Shown piece after piece: positions 1-7,496 of a DNA stretch of 37,058 nucleotides. Source of the stretch: a virus. Every line of letters starts with the position of its first letter. Position 1 is the stretch's first letter. The stretch covers positions 1 to 37,058 of IMG/VR virus record IMGVR_UViG_3300034375_011810, one strand, 5' to 3'. The notes under the pieces are model-generated. The model searched no databases and was not told the origin of the DNA. It worked only from the letters and a program-made list of their open reading frames with translations. A program made the position numbers and the translations under genes.

Positions 1-1
1 T

Positions 2-307
2 AAGGTCAAAGAACTCAAAGCAAAAGAAGTCAGCGCCATGTACAGTTTGGTAGTCAGTATGTGCTACGAACTTAAGGATGCCGCAGACAAGATTGGTGGC
101 AAGCCTAATGCAGAATGGCATGAGATGGCAGATAACTTCTTCCGTTATATGATGGACAATTTCACAACGGAGTTGACTGTTATGGGTGCTCGTACTGCTC
201 TTACCACTTACAACCTGCCGTTTGTTCCTGGCAAACTCAAGAATTTCGATGAGTTCCACAAGCGGTTTGGTAAGTACATTGTAGCCGCAAGCGCCGGCAA
301 TCGATAG
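2..307 (+). CDS. C-terminal fragment of an unidentified phage protein (possibly the AAA+ ATPase partner of the next gene)
   Basis: The reading frame is open to the left edge of the window, so this is the last ~101 residues of a longer protein; the first ATG seen (position 38) is probably internal. The fragment is mostly helical with no motif I can assign; it ends ...GKYIVAASAGNR before TAG. The next gene is a metallopeptidase/VWA-type protein, and such proteins are often encoded right after a MoxR-like AAA+ ATPase. I infer that this could be the end of such an ATPase, but no Walker or sensor motif lies inside the visible part. Confidence 0.6.
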   Translation, partial: KVKELKAKEVSAMYSLVVSMCYELKDAADKIGGKPNAEWHEMADNFFRYMMDNFTTELTVMGARTALTTYNLPFVPGKLKNFDEFHKRFGKYIVAASAGNR

Positions 308-360
308 TTTATGGAGGCATTGGTCTTACTCCTTTCTTTACCATGTAAGTCCTCCCCTTT

Positions 361-376
361 TAATACTTTAGTATTA
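361..376. repeat. Perfect inverted repeat just upstream of a promoter
   Basis: TAATAC and GTATTA form 6-bp arms around a 4-nt TTTA centre. The repeat ends 1 nt before the -35 box of the promoter at 378-406. It could be an operator half-site pair or a weak stem. No T-run follows, so a terminator is unlikely. Confidence 0.4.
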
Positions 377-377
377 A

Positions 378-406
378 TAGACAATAATTCAGAAAGATTG
401 TATAAT
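378..406 (+). promoter_or_regulatory. Sigma70-like promoter for the metallopeptidase/VWA gene
   Basis: TAGACA (5/6 match to TTGACA) at 378-383, a 17-nt spacer, then a perfect TATAAT at 401-406. The expected start site is near 413, leaving a short leader with AAGGAG at 417-422 and an ATG at 428. This lies in the 120-nt gap after the first gene. A weak broken stem (GGAGG 313-317 with CCTCC 351-355, CTTAC 325-329 with GTAAG 345-349) may end the upstream transcript. Confidence 0.7.
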
Positions 407-427
407 ACACTATAACAAGGAGCAGAA

Positions 428-1723
428 ATGTCAAAAGATACTACAACCAATCCCAAGTCCGGCATCAGCGGCAGGCTAACCGAAACGACAGATCCCGCAT
501 TGGATCGTGCGGTGCGTGAAAAGTTGACTACTGCTCGAATTGGCTTGTTGCTTCGTGCTCCGTTTTTTGGTAACTTGGCTACTCGACTGGAATTGGTTAA
601 TGCTGATTCATGGTGTGGCACTGCCGCAACCAATGGCAGGAAATTTTACTACAATACCGAATTCGTAAACAAACTCAAACCCAAAGAACTTGAATTCTTG
701 TTTGGGCATGAAGTGTTACATAATGTCTACGACCATATGGGTCGTTGCGGTCCGGATCGTGACCCTATGCTTTTTAATTGCGCCGCAGACTTTTGCGTAA
801 ACGCAGACTTGGTTGAACAACGGATTGGCGACAAGATTACTCCTTGCCTGCATGATACAAAGTATCAAGGTTGGAGTGCTGAAGAAGTCTACGACGATTT
901 GTATGAGAAGGCTGAGAAGATTGACATCAGCGATCTCATTGACAAAATGATTGACGAGCACCTCGACGAGCAGGAAGGTTCGGGTGATCAGGACGATGAC
1001 AAGGACGGAGACAAAGAAGGCAACGGCAAAGGTCGTCCTAAAATGTCAGATGAGGAACGCCGTCAAATTCGTGACGAAGTTCGCGAAGCAGTACTACAGG
1101 CTGCTCAGGCTACAGGTGCAGGTAACTTGCCCTCAGGTGTTAAGCGTCTTATTAAGGACTTGACGCAACCTGTGGTTGACTGGCGTGAACTGCTTCAGCA
1201 ACAGATCCAAAGTATTGTCAAAGATGACTTTAGTTGGATGCGTCCCAGCCGACGTGGTTGGGCAATGGATGCAGTTATGCCCGGTATGATTCCTGGTGAC
1301 CAAATTGAAGCGCACATCGCATTGGACATGTCGGGCAGTATTGGTGACGAAGACATCAAGGCTTTCCTGGGCGAAGTCAAAGGCATTATGGAAGCCTATG
1401 ATGAATACAAAATTCATATCTGGTCATTTGATACAGAAGTGTACAATCATCAAGAGTTTAGCAGTGACAATCTCGACAGCATCTTGGAATATGAACCCCA
1501 AGGCGGTGGTGGTACTGACTACGACTGTAACTGGACTTACATGAAAGAAAATGATATTCAACCTAAGAAGTTTATCATGTTTACTGATGGTTATCCATAT
1601 GGTTCGTGGGGTGACCCCGACTACTGTGATACTGTATTCATTATCAAAGGCAACACTGAGTGCGAGCCGCCCTTTGGTGTTTGGGCTCACTATGAAAAGG
1701 CAAAAGAACTGGCAGGTGCATAA
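428..1723 (+). CDS. Putative zinc metallopeptidase with VWA-like domain (DUF2201-type)
   Basis: A 431-residue protein with two recognisable parts. The N-terminal part carries GHEVLHNVYDH, an HExxH zinc-peptidase motif at residues 94-98. A highly acidic Asp/Glu/Lys-rich linker follows at about 180-210. The C-terminal part is VWA-like, with the MIDAS-type motif DMSGS at 300-304, a GGGGTDYD segment that can supply the metal-binding Thr, and FTDGYP near the end. This order matches the putative metallopeptidase/VWA family annotated as DUF2201. The family often pairs with an AAA+ ATPase; its phage role is unknown, with protein remodelling or processing as an inference. The start is fixed by AAGGAG 5 nt upstream of ATG and by its own promoter. 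The stop overlaps the next start (TAATG). Confidence 0.85.
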   Translation: MSKDTTTNPKSGISGRLTETTDPALDRAVREKLTTARIGLLLRAPFFGNLATRLELVNADSWCGTAATNGRKFYYNTEFVNKLKPKELEFLFGHEVLHNVYDHMGRCGPDRDPMLFNCAADFCVNADLVEQRIGDKITPCLHDTKYQGWSAEEVYDDLYEKAEKIDISDLIDKMIDEHLDEQEGSGDQDDDKDGDKEGNGKGRPKMSDEERRQIRDEVREAVLQAAQATGAGNLPSGVKRLIKDLTQPVVDWRELLQQQIQSIVKDDFSWMRPSRRGWAMDAVMPGMIPGDQIEAHIALDMSGSIGDEDIKAFLGEVKGIMEAYDEYKIHIWSFDTEVYNHQEFSSDNLDSILEYEPQGGGGTDYDCNWTYMKENDIQPKKFIMFTDGYPYGSWGDPDYCDTVFIIKGNTECEPPFGVWAHYEKAKELAGA

Positions 1724-1953
1724 TGGAACTAGTAACGTTTTTTATTCCGGTCATAATGGCCTGTGCTAGTAATCAGGTCTCCAGTTGTGAAATGGTACAG
1801 TACGAAGGTTATTATGAAAGTGAACAACAGTGCCAGAAAAAACTTCGTGACACACTATGGCCCAGGCTTAAACCAGGACAACAGTTTAACACCATGTGTG
1901 TAACATTAGAAGTAAATCGTGTGAAGAAAAGTGACTTGAATAAAAATCTTTAA
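1723..1953 (+). CDS. Small exported Cys-containing protein, unknown function
   Basis: A 76-residue protein whose ATG shares one base with the preceding TAA, implying coupled translation. The N-terminus (MELVTFFIPVIMACAS) is a short hydrophobic segment that resembles a signal peptide or membrane anchor, although it lacks the usual basic residues. The rest contains three further cysteines, at about 22, 37 and 59, and a YxSExQCQKKL segment. The layout resembles small periplasmic proteins held by disulfide bonds. I do not recognise a family. An alternative is a small inner-membrane-anchored protein. Confidence 0.7.
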   Translation: MELVTFFIPVIMACASNQVSSCEMVQYEGYYESEQQCQKKLRDTLWPRLKPGQQFNTMCVTLEVNRVKKSDLNKNL

Positions 1954-1961
1954 ATATCAAT

Positions 1962-2261
1962 ATGAGCAAATCAGAAGATAAACTAAAGCATAGTAAACGT
2001 TTACAAAAAGAAGAAAACGCAATTCACAAACAACAAAAAATTGCTAAGTCGCACGGAATGCCTGATCACCAATATGAGGGACATCGCTTTGCCAAGCACC
2101 ATGCACTGAACTGCGGTGATCCCAAATGCACCCTATGTGCTAATCCAAGAAAATTTGGCGAACTGACAGCACAAGAACAAAGATTATTTCAAGATGTGGA
2201 TCAGACACGTGACTTTCACAGCAATGGTTTGCCTCCCACAGATGAGTTAGACGATGCTTAA
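1962..2261 (+). CDS. Small conserved phage protein with CGDPKCxxCxNPRK motif
   Basis: A 99-residue, strongly basic N-terminal region (MSKSEDKLKHSKR...) followed by a His-rich stretch and CGDPKCTLCANPRK. The spaced cysteines and histidines suggest a metal-binding knuckle, probably zinc. This motif recurs in small uncharacterised proteins of phages and bacteria; its function is unknown. The ATG follows the previous stop by 8 nt. No good Shine-Dalgarno is seen; the upstream TTTAAATATCAAT is AT-only. The 3' end overlaps the next gene by 8 nt. Confidence 0.8.
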   Translation: MSKSEDKLKHSKRLQKEENAIHKQQKIAKSHGMPDHQYEGHRFAKHHALNCGDPKCTLCANPRKFGELTAQEQRLFQDVDQTRDFHSNGLPPTDELDDA

Positions 2262-2535
2262 ACACGGTGAAGTCAATCCACTTAATGTTCATAACTTACG
2301 TAAGTGGGACGAATGCCCTCCGCATTTTGAAAAAGTATTTTTCGAATCTCGTACTTACGATAGAGACATTCTAAACTGGATATATGAAAATTTAGAAGGT
2401 CGTTTCTATTTAGGTGAGCACATTACTACTGATTCAGGATCTTTGGTTAGTCGCAAGTGTGCGGCCTTTGAACGTCACAGTGAAGCCAGTTATTTTACAC
2501 TAATGCTAGATACTTTTAACAAAAACCAGTTTTAA
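2254..2535 (+). CDS. Hypothetical phage protein
   Basis: A 93-residue protein, ATG inside the last codons of the previous gene (8-nt overlap), so translation is probably coupled. Composition is that of a soluble globular protein, with many aromatic residues (ILNWIYENLEGRFYLG). No motif is recognised. A strong hairpin follows within 8 nt of the stop and may end this transcript. Confidence 0.75.
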   Translation: MLKHGEVNPLNVHNLRKWDECPPHFEKVFFESRTYDRDILNWIYENLEGRFYLGEHITTDSGSLVSRKCAAFERHSEASYFTLMLDTFNKNQF

Positions 2536-2542
2536 AAAAATT

Positions 2543-2591
2543 TCTCCGTTGTCTGTAAGGGTTAAATATCTTTACAAACACGGAGATTTTT
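2543..2591 (+). promoter_or_regulatory. Strong hairpin that encloses the next gene's Shine-Dalgarno (terminator or translational switch)
   Basis: TCTCCG (2543-2548) pairs with CGGAGA (2581-2586). The stem continues with one bulge and one mismatch through GT-TGTAAGG (2551-2560) against CTTTACAAAC (2570-2579), closing a 9-nt loop, GTTAAATAT. An A-run lies before it (2534-2540) and TTTTT after it (2587-2591), so it looks like an intrinsic terminator. The 3' arm holds GGAG (2582-2585), the Shine-Dalgarno for the GTG at 2592, so read-through RNA would hide that site. The loop carries a 6/8 match to the T4 late box TATAAATA (2561-2568). Confidence 0.7.
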
Positions 2592-2810
2592 GTGGCAGAA
2601 GAAGACCAAAAACAAACAACCCCTTTACAAGTTCAAGACCTAGTTGTTGCACTAGAAGCAATTCAACTAGCATCTAATCGTGGTGCTTACAGAGTAGAAG
2701 AATTTACTGCTATTGGTCAAGCATACACAAACTTATACAATTTTTTAGTGGCTAGTGGAGTAGTAACTCCTCAACAGCCAGAGCAACCCGCTCCCGAAGA
2801 AAATCAATAA
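2592..2810 (+). CDS. Small conserved phage protein
   Basis: A 72-residue acidic protein starting at GTG with GGAG 6 nt upstream. The core (QVQDLVVALEAIQLASNRGAYR) looks like two helices around a RGAYR turn, followed by a Pro/Glu-rich tail. It resembles short uncharacterised proteins of marine T4-like phages. Its start region lies at the foot of the hairpin at 2543-2591, so its expression is likely regulated by transcription termination or by RNA folding. Confidence 0.75.
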   Translation: MAEEDQKQTTPLQVQDLVVALEAIQLASNRGAYRVEEFTAIGQAYTNLYNFLVASGVVTPQQPEQPAPEENQ

Positions 2811-2821
2811 AGGATATTTTT

Positions 2822-3493
2822 ATGATTAAGCACGTCGGTAAACATAACAGCCGCAAAGTTGTTATTCTATATAGAAAAGTACCAGAAGAGGATCATATGT
2901 GTCTAGTCACATATCCAGATGCATTACCTGTACATATTCATGATGACATCATGCAAGCACTGGAATCTGATTCAGGACAACAAGCAAAAGAGTTCAGTGA
3001 TTACTTATTTAGGTATACTTTGCGAGACGGCAACAATGCATTACAAACATTGCACTCCGAAGCAATGATCAAAAAAGTTCCTACCAATCAAGTTATTGTT
3101 ACTCCAACTGCAACATCAAATGTTAGACTAGATGAACTAAATGCTATCCTTGACAAAATGGCTCTTGGCGAAGAAGCCATTAAAGAAATGGCTGACTTAG
3201 ATGCCAATGCAGGAATGGTAACTCGAAGGAGAACCAATGAAGGCCAGGACGTGGGCGAACTACGTGCTCCTCCTGGAAGTGCTCAACCTGCACAAGTACA
3301 AGGAACCGCAAATGCCACAGACTTCTTAAGCGATGATCAAATTGCTACGCAACGTAGAGCACAGGCAATGAAGATGGCCGCAGAAGCAAAACAATTACTT
3401 GCAGAGTCTGAGCGTTTAATGGCAGAGGCTGCTAATCTTTCCGGTGAGACAAAGAATGCCCCAAGGAAAAAAGCCAAAGCCAAAACGGCTTAA
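2822..3493 (+). CDS. Conserved marine T4-like phage protein, unknown function
   Basis: A 223-residue protein opening MIKHVGKHNSRKVVILYRKV, which reads like a family conserved across T4-like cyanophages. An alpha/beta N-terminal domain of about 100 residues is followed by NVRLDELNAILDKM, then a low-complexity linker. The C-terminus is a long Ala/Glu/Lys-rich probable coiled coil (about 170-210) with a basic tail (RKKAKAKTA). The ATG has an AAGGA-like site upstream. The 3' end overlaps the next gene in another frame by about 38 nt. No enzymatic motif is visible. Confidence 0.8.
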   Translation: MIKHVGKHNSRKVVILYRKVPEEDHMCLVTYPDALPVHIHDDIMQALESDSGQQAKEFSDYLFRYTLRDGNNALQTLHSEAMIKKVPTNQVIVTPTATSNVRLDELNAILDKMALGEEAIKEMADLDANAGMVTRRRTNEGQDVGELRAPPGSAQPAQVQGTANATDFLSDDQIATQRRAQAMKMAAEAKQLLAESERLMAEAANLSGETKNAPRKKAKAKTA

Positions 3494-3785
3494 CTTAAAC
3501 AATAAAAAAGCATGGCGTGAGATTCTCAAGGACGTAGAGAAAAAAGAAGTACCGGTACACGTATTAGAACGTTTAATAGTACATCTTAAAGATGGCACTG
3601 AAGTAAATATTGATATCAAACATATATTATCTGAAGGTGCCGATCCCGATGAGATCGAGCACCATGTTAGTAAAAAATTAGAAGAACTTGATCAATATAT
3701 TGCTAATGTAGATTTCTATGTTGATGTAGATCTGGTTGAGCAGGCAATCCAGCCCGAGACAGATAGAATACTTTCTAACTTATGA
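3456..3785 (+). CDS. Conserved phage protein downstream of the MIKHVGKHN family protein
   Basis: About 109 residues from the ATG at 3456 (MPQGKKPKPKRLNLNNKK). An in-frame GTG at 3444 would add four residues, but the ATG has GGTGAG upstream at a suitable distance and gives the more natural start. The N-terminus is very basic, then WREILKDVEKKEVPVHVLER and a DGTEVNIDIK beta segment, then an acidic helical tail. It looks like a protein that travels with the preceding gene in marine T4-like phages; the function is unknown. It ends in ATGA, overlapping dihydrofolate reductase. Confidence 0.78.
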   Translation: MPQGKKPKPKRLNLNNKKAWREILKDVEKKEVPVHVLERLIVHLKDGTEVNIDIKHILSEGADPDEIEHHVSKKLEELDQYIANVDFYVDVDLVEQAIQPETDRILSNL

Positions 3786-4288
3786 TTAAAGCAATATTTG
3801 CCGTCGACACCTGGGGTGGCATGGGATTCCGAGGTAGCCTCCCATGGCCGCACCACAGTGAAGACATGCAGTATTTTAAAAAGCAAACAGAAGGACATGT
3901 TGTAGTAATGGGCAGACGTACATACGATGATCCTAAAATGCCTAAGCCTTTGAAAAATCGAATAACGTATGTAGCAACCAATCGTCCACTTTATACTGCC
4001 GGCACAGTCAAGGGTAATTTAGTCGAGCAAGTTCCGTTACTGCAAAAACGTCATCCCAATAAGCACATTTGGATAATCGGTGGTCCTGAGATTATCCTCT
4101 CCTGTAAAGACATTATTGACGAAATGCACGTTACTCATTTCAAAAGTCAATTCAAAAGTGATGTCAAAATAGACATGCGTAAGATGACTTTGATGATGCG
4201 AGCAATGGGTGCTTGGCCCAGTCAAGACGGAAAATGTACTTGGACTGTTTACAAAAACGTTGACATTTTCAGGCCCTTGTCAGTATAA
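3782..4288 (+). CDS. Dihydrofolate reductase
   Basis: A 168-residue protein with the main DHFR signatures. [12 protein letters not shown] at 12-23 is the Met20-type loop. Acidic residues E27 and D28 sit where the catalytic acid is expected. [10 protein letters not shown] at 41-50 is the NADPH-binding MGRxTY, and WIIGGPEI at 97-104 is the second nucleotide-binding Gly-Gly. It reduces dihydrofolate with NADPH, regenerating the folate that thymidylate synthase, encoded next, oxidises. The start is set by an ATGA overlap with the previous gene. The last codons contain the promoter of thymidylate synthase, so this 3' end has a double role. Confidence 0.92.
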   Translation: MIKAIFAVDTWGGMGFRGSLPWPHHSEDMQYFKKQTEGHVVVMGRRTYDDPKMPKPLKNRITYVATNRPLYTAGTVKGNLVEQVPLLQKRHPNKHIWIIGGPEIILSCKDIIDEMHVTHFKSQFKSDVKIDMRKMTLMMRAMGAWPSQDGKCTWTVYKNVDIFRPLSV

Positions 4289-4289
4289 T
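4260..4289 (+). promoter_or_regulatory. Consensus sigma70 promoter for thymidylate synthase
   Basis: A perfect TTGACA at 4260-4265, an 18-nt spacer and a perfect TATAAT at 4284-4289, all inside the end of the dihydrofolate reductase gene. The start site is expected about 6-7 nt after the -10 box, which is the thymidylate synthase ATG at 4296. The mRNA would therefore be leaderless or nearly so. There is no Shine-Dalgarno upstream of that ATG. Confidence 0.75.
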
Positions 4290-4295
4290 ACAGTT

Positions 4296-5195
4296 ATGAA
4301 AACTTATTTAGATGCACTCCGGTTTGTTTTAGACAATGGCGTAACTAAAACAGACCGTACAGGTACAGGTACTGTCAGTGTGTTTGGCATGCAACAACGC
4401 TACAACTTGGCTGACGGTTTTCCTGCTGTCACTACAAAGAAACTGGCCTGGAAGAGCGTAGTTTCAGAGTTGCTGTGGTTCATTGAAGGTTCAGGGGACG
4501 AAAATCGTCTACGAGAGATACTACATGGTAGTAGAGCGTCTGAAAAGACAACCATCTGGACTGCCAATGCCACAGCTCCGTATTGGACAAACAAATACAA
4601 AAAGTTTCCGCCCCGAGGTCCACAGTTTGAAGGAGACCTAGGCAGAGTCTATGGAGTACAATGGCGTCATTGGCAAGCCAAGGATCAAGTATTTGATGGT
4701 CCCAGTAAGTTAGTTTATCGTGAAGTAGATCAGTTAGCAAACTTAATTGAGGGCATTAAAAAGGATCCCAACGGACGTAGACATATTTTAACTGCATGGA
4801 ATCCAGCAGAACTAGATGATATGGCACTACCTCCTTGCCACGTGTTCAGTCAGTTCTATGTTGCAGATGGTAAACTTAGTTGCCAAATGTATCAACGCAG
4901 TTGTGACATGTTTTTAGGCGTGCCTTTTAATATTGCGTCTTATGCCTTACTAACGCACATGATTGCACAAGTGTGCGATTTAGCGGTTGGAGAGTTCGTT
5001 CACGTGCTGGGCGACGCACATATATACCTAAACCATGTAGAGCAAGTAAAAGAACAATTAGAGCGTGAACCATTACCTGCTCCACATCTAAAACTAAATT
5101 CAGAATGCAAGACGATAGATTCATTCGGTATGGAGGATATCGAGCTCATTGGCTATACCTCACACCCCCCGATTCGAGCAGACATGGCAGTATGA
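4296..5195 (+). CDS. thyA: Thymidylate synthase (ThyA type)
   Basis: A 299-residue protein that methylates dUMP to dTMP using methylene-tetrahydrofolate. Visible signatures are [12 protein letters not shown] near the N-terminus, the catalytic Cys181 in [33 protein letters not shown], and [11 protein letters not shown] with the substrate-binding His and Tyr. Asn212 lies where E. coli has Asn177. dCMP hydroxymethylases carry Asp there, so dUMP is the likely substrate. I choose ATG 4296 over the upstream in-frame start at 4209, because the family begins at [15 protein letters not shown] and the extra 29 residues only read the other frame of the previous gene. With dihydrofolate reductase and dCMP deaminase it completes a phage dTTP pathway. 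The stop overlaps the next start (ATGA). Confidence 0.95.
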   Translation: MKTYLDALRFVLDNGVTKTDRTGTGTVSVFGMQQRYNLADGFPAVTTKKLAWKSVVSELLWFIEGSGDENRLREILHGSRASEKTTIWTANATAPYWTNKYKKFPPRGPQFEGDLGRVYGVQWRHWQAKDQVFDGPSKLVYREVDQLANLIEGIKKDPNGRRHILTAWNPAELDDMALPPCHVFSQFYVADGKLSCQMYQRSCDMFLGVPFNIASYALLTHMIAQVCDLAVGEFVHVLGDAHIYLNHVEQVKEQLEREPLPAPHLKLNSECKTIDSFGMEDIELIGYTSHPPIRADMAV

Positions 5196-5440
5196 TAAAA
5201 CTTAAAGTCTATGAATTTCCAATGGGCGATGTAGAAGACCCGGAAATTTATGTGGCTGAACCTTTGTATCGCTGGGAAAAAGAAACAGAACAAGGACAAT
5301 GGGTTATGGAGCATGCTGTAGAACGACCTGTGTTTTACATAGGACATTGTATGTTAACTTATGGTTACCGATGTAGAGTAGAAGCTATCCTATCAGACGA
5401 AGACGCTACGTTTTTTCAATTAAAGTGGGGCAACAATTGA
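5192..5440 (+). CDS. Conserved small phage protein
   Basis: An 82-residue protein ([20 protein letters not shown]...). An in-frame start at 5105 would place 29 residues on top of thymidylate synthase, so I prefer the ATG at 5192, which overlaps the thyA stop as ATGA. The body has [17 protein letters not shown]-like and QWVMEHA segments and ends in FFQLKWGNN. It looks like a conserved but uncharacterised T4-like marine phage protein with an alpha/beta fold. The stop overlaps the next gene's start. Confidence 0.75.
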   Translation: MIKLKVYEFPMGDVEDPEIYVAEPLYRWEKETEQGQWVMEHAVERPVFYIGHCMLTYGYRCRVEAILSDEDATFFQLKWGNN

Positions 5441-6423
5441 ACGTATTAGTAACTGGTGCCAGTGGATTCATTGGACATAATGTTGTAAAATATCTAGAAC
5501 AAGAAGGACATACATGTTTTGGTATAGACAGTTTTACCAATTACAATTTTATTCCTAAAGATGAACTTGAATACTTAAAGCGTGAACGCAAACGCAAAGT
5601 AAGATGTAACACACACAACATTGATATTAGAAATCGCAAAGGCATTTCAGATATGATGTTGGCATTCCACCCTAAGATGGTAGTACACCTTGCCAGTTTT
5701 CCTAGACAGCGTGTAGTACTACAAAATCCTGTGGTAGGCAGTGAAGTAATGATCACTGGTTTAATTAACTTATTGGAAGAGTGCAAAAATCATTGTGTAA
5801 AGAAGTTTGTCTACATTAGTTCCAGTATGGTCTATGGAGATTTTGAACAAGACTTTGTCACAGAAACTGCACAGTGTACGCCACAAGGTCAGTACGCTAT
5901 TATGAAATTAGCGGGCGAACAAATTGTAGCAGACTATGCACGCCGCATAGGCATGGACTATGTTATTGTTCGTCCCAGTGCAGTCTATGGTGAATTGGAT
6001 GTCGACGACAGAGTAGTCAGCAAGTTCATGCTAAGTGCATTACAGGGCAAGACCTTACAAGTACAAGGCGCACAGGAAGTATTAGACTTTACACACGTCG
6101 ACGACACTGCCAAAGGAATTGCATTGGCGGCATTAGAATCCAAAGCCAATGGCAACATCTATAACATCACACGCAGTAATCCCATTGCGCTAACGTTAGA
6201 GGGTGCTGCCCAACTTTGTATAGATATTGTAGGTCGTGGCAGTTACGAAGTTCAAGATAGAGACTTAAACTTTCCCAAACGTGGTAGACTTAGTATTGAA
6301 CGAGCACAGGCAGACTTAGGCTATTTCCCCACAGTAGATGTAGAACAAGGTTTTGAACGATATCACGCTTGGTTAGTAGGAAGTAAATTTTGGCAACACA
6401 AATTATCCCTTTTACCGGCGTAG
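5437..6423 (+). CDS. NAD-dependent sugar-nucleotide epimerase/dehydratase (extended SDR)
   Basis: About 328 residues. The N-terminus [13 protein letters not shown] holds the Rossmann TGxxGxxG motif. SSSMVYG supplies the catalytic Ser region, and YAIMK gives the YxxxK pair at Tyr153/Lys157 (numbered from the TTG). The family acts on UDP-, dTDP- or GDP-sugars as epimerase, dehydratase or reductase; the exact reaction cannot be read here. The start is either TTG 5437, overlapping the previous stop as TTGA and matching the usual MNVLVTG opening, or GTG 5425, four codons longer. It is followed with overlap by a DegT-type aminotransferase, which suggests synthesis of an activated amino sugar. Confidence 0.88.
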   Translation: MNVLVTGASGFIGHNVVKYLEQEGHTCFGIDSFTNYNFIPKDELEYLKRERKRKVRCNTHNIDIRNRKGISDMMLAFHPKMVVHLASFPRQRVVLQNPVVGSEVMITGLINLLEECKNHCVKKFVYISSSMVYGDFEQDFVTETAQCTPQGQYAIMKLAGEQIVADYARRIGMDYVIVRPSAVYGELDVDDRVVSKFMLSALQGKTLQVQGAQEVLDFTHVDDTAKGIALAALESKANGNIYNITRSNPIALTLEGAAQLCIDIVGRGSYEVQDRDLNFPKRGRLSIERAQADLGYFPTVDVEQGFERYHAWLVGSKFWQHKLSLLPA

Positions 6424-7496
6424 CACGTCAATATCAAAACCTACGTGAAGAACTGTTAGCAGTAACAGATCAGGTCTACACCAGTGGACAAATGCTGGAC
6501 GGTGACTATACTCAAAAGTTTGAACAGGAAATAGCAAAACGTTGCCATAGACGTTATGCAGTAGCAGTAGGCAGCGGCACACAGGCTTTAGTATTTGCAC
6601 AACAACTGTTGTTTCAAGAACCTGTAAAGATTATTATTCCTACAATTAGTTTTATTGCTACAATAAACGCTGTGTTATTAAACGGCAACACACCTGTGTT
6701 ATGCGACACAGATGATCAAGCACTGATAAATTTGGAAAGTATGGACTATGCCATAGATGCTGCCGGCATACAGGCAGTAATGTACGTAAACATATTTGGC
6801 AACGTTGTTGACTACGACAGATTCTACAACATCTGTAGATTTTTTAATAAAGACATAAAAATTATCGAGGATGCTGCACAGAGTTTTGGTGCAAGTTATC
6901 GGGGCATGCCCAGTGGCTGTCTTGGAGACGTAAGCATTTTAAGTTTTGATCCTACAAAGAACTTGCCCAACTATGGATCAGGTGGCATGGTGTTAGTGGA
7001 CAATTTGGCAGATGCCAAAACCATACGTGACTACAGAGACAACGGCAAAACCAACAGTCATGACATAACTGGCACTAACAGTAAAATGTCAGAAGTAGAC
7101 TGCGCTCAAATGTTGGTTAAGTTAGAGCATTTTGATCAGTGGCAGCGAAGACGCCAACAGATAGCCAATTACTATACACAAGAACTTCGGGACATTGTAG
7201 ACACACCTCGAGTAACTGAAGGTGCAGAACATGCTTGGCACAAGTATGTAATTAAAACTGTGGACCGTAGTGGCTTACTTAAACACATGACTACCAGAGG
7301 CATTGAAGTAAAGGTACACTACGAACGTCCTTTATACGAATATCCTGTGGGCTATCCCTATATTAACTACGTAGCAGAGTTATACAGGGAAGCCAGTGCG
7401 TTCTGTGTTGAATGTTTGAGTTTACCTATCTATCCAGAAATGGAAGATACGGAAGTAGAACGTGTAGTTAGTACAGTTAAGGGTTACCTGCGTTAA
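6390..7496 (+). CDS. DegT/DnrJ/EryC1-family PLP aminotransferase
   Basis: A 368-residue protein of the sugar aminotransferase class that transfers an amino group to keto-sugar nucleotides. Seen: VAVGSGTQALVFA for phosphate binding, EDAAQSFGASYRG at 160-172 (Asp161 and Gln164 contact PLP), and SFDPTKNLPNYGSGGM with Lys190 as the expected PLP lysine. The start is TTG 6390 with AGGAAG 6 nt upstream, overlapping the epimerase by 34 nt. The C-terminal half keeps family features (HAWHKYVIK; VHYERPLYEYP). Together with the epimerase it probably makes an amino sugar for the glycosyltransferases on the other strand. Its last 20 nt overlap the end of a convergent gene. Confidence 0.9.
   Translation: MATQIIPFTGVARQYQNLREELLAVTDQVYTSGQMLDGDYTQKFEQEIAKRCHRRYAVAVGSGTQALVFAQQLLFQEPVKIIIPTISFIATINAVLLNGNTPVLCDTDDQALINLESMDYAIDAAGIQAVMYVNIFGNVVDYDRFYNICRFFNKDIKIIEDAAQSFGASYRGMPSGCLGDVSILSFDPTKNLPNYGSGGMVLVDNLADAKTIRDYRDNGKTNSHDITGTNSKMSEVDCAQMLVKLEHFDQWQRRRQQIANYYTQELRDIVDTPRVTEGAEHAWHKYVIKTVDRSGLLKHMTTRGIEVKVHYERPLYEYPVGYPYINYVAELYREASAFCVECLSLPIYPEMEDTEVERVVSTVKGYLR

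Noticed and set aside
311-415. 34-codon frame starting ATGGAGGCATTG in the gap before the metallopeptidase
   Set aside because: It runs through a good promoter and the inverted repeat, has no Shine-Dalgarno, and does not look like a protein.
1949-1956. TTTAAATA before the gene at 1962 as a late promoter
   Set aside because: It ends 5 nt before the ATG and lies across the previous stop codon in a run of A/T; spacing differs from the better late boxes.
4209-4295. Upstream in-frame start for thymidylate synthase
   Set aside because: The extra 29 residues only read an alternative frame of dihydrofolate reductase, and the family begins at [10 protein letters not shown].
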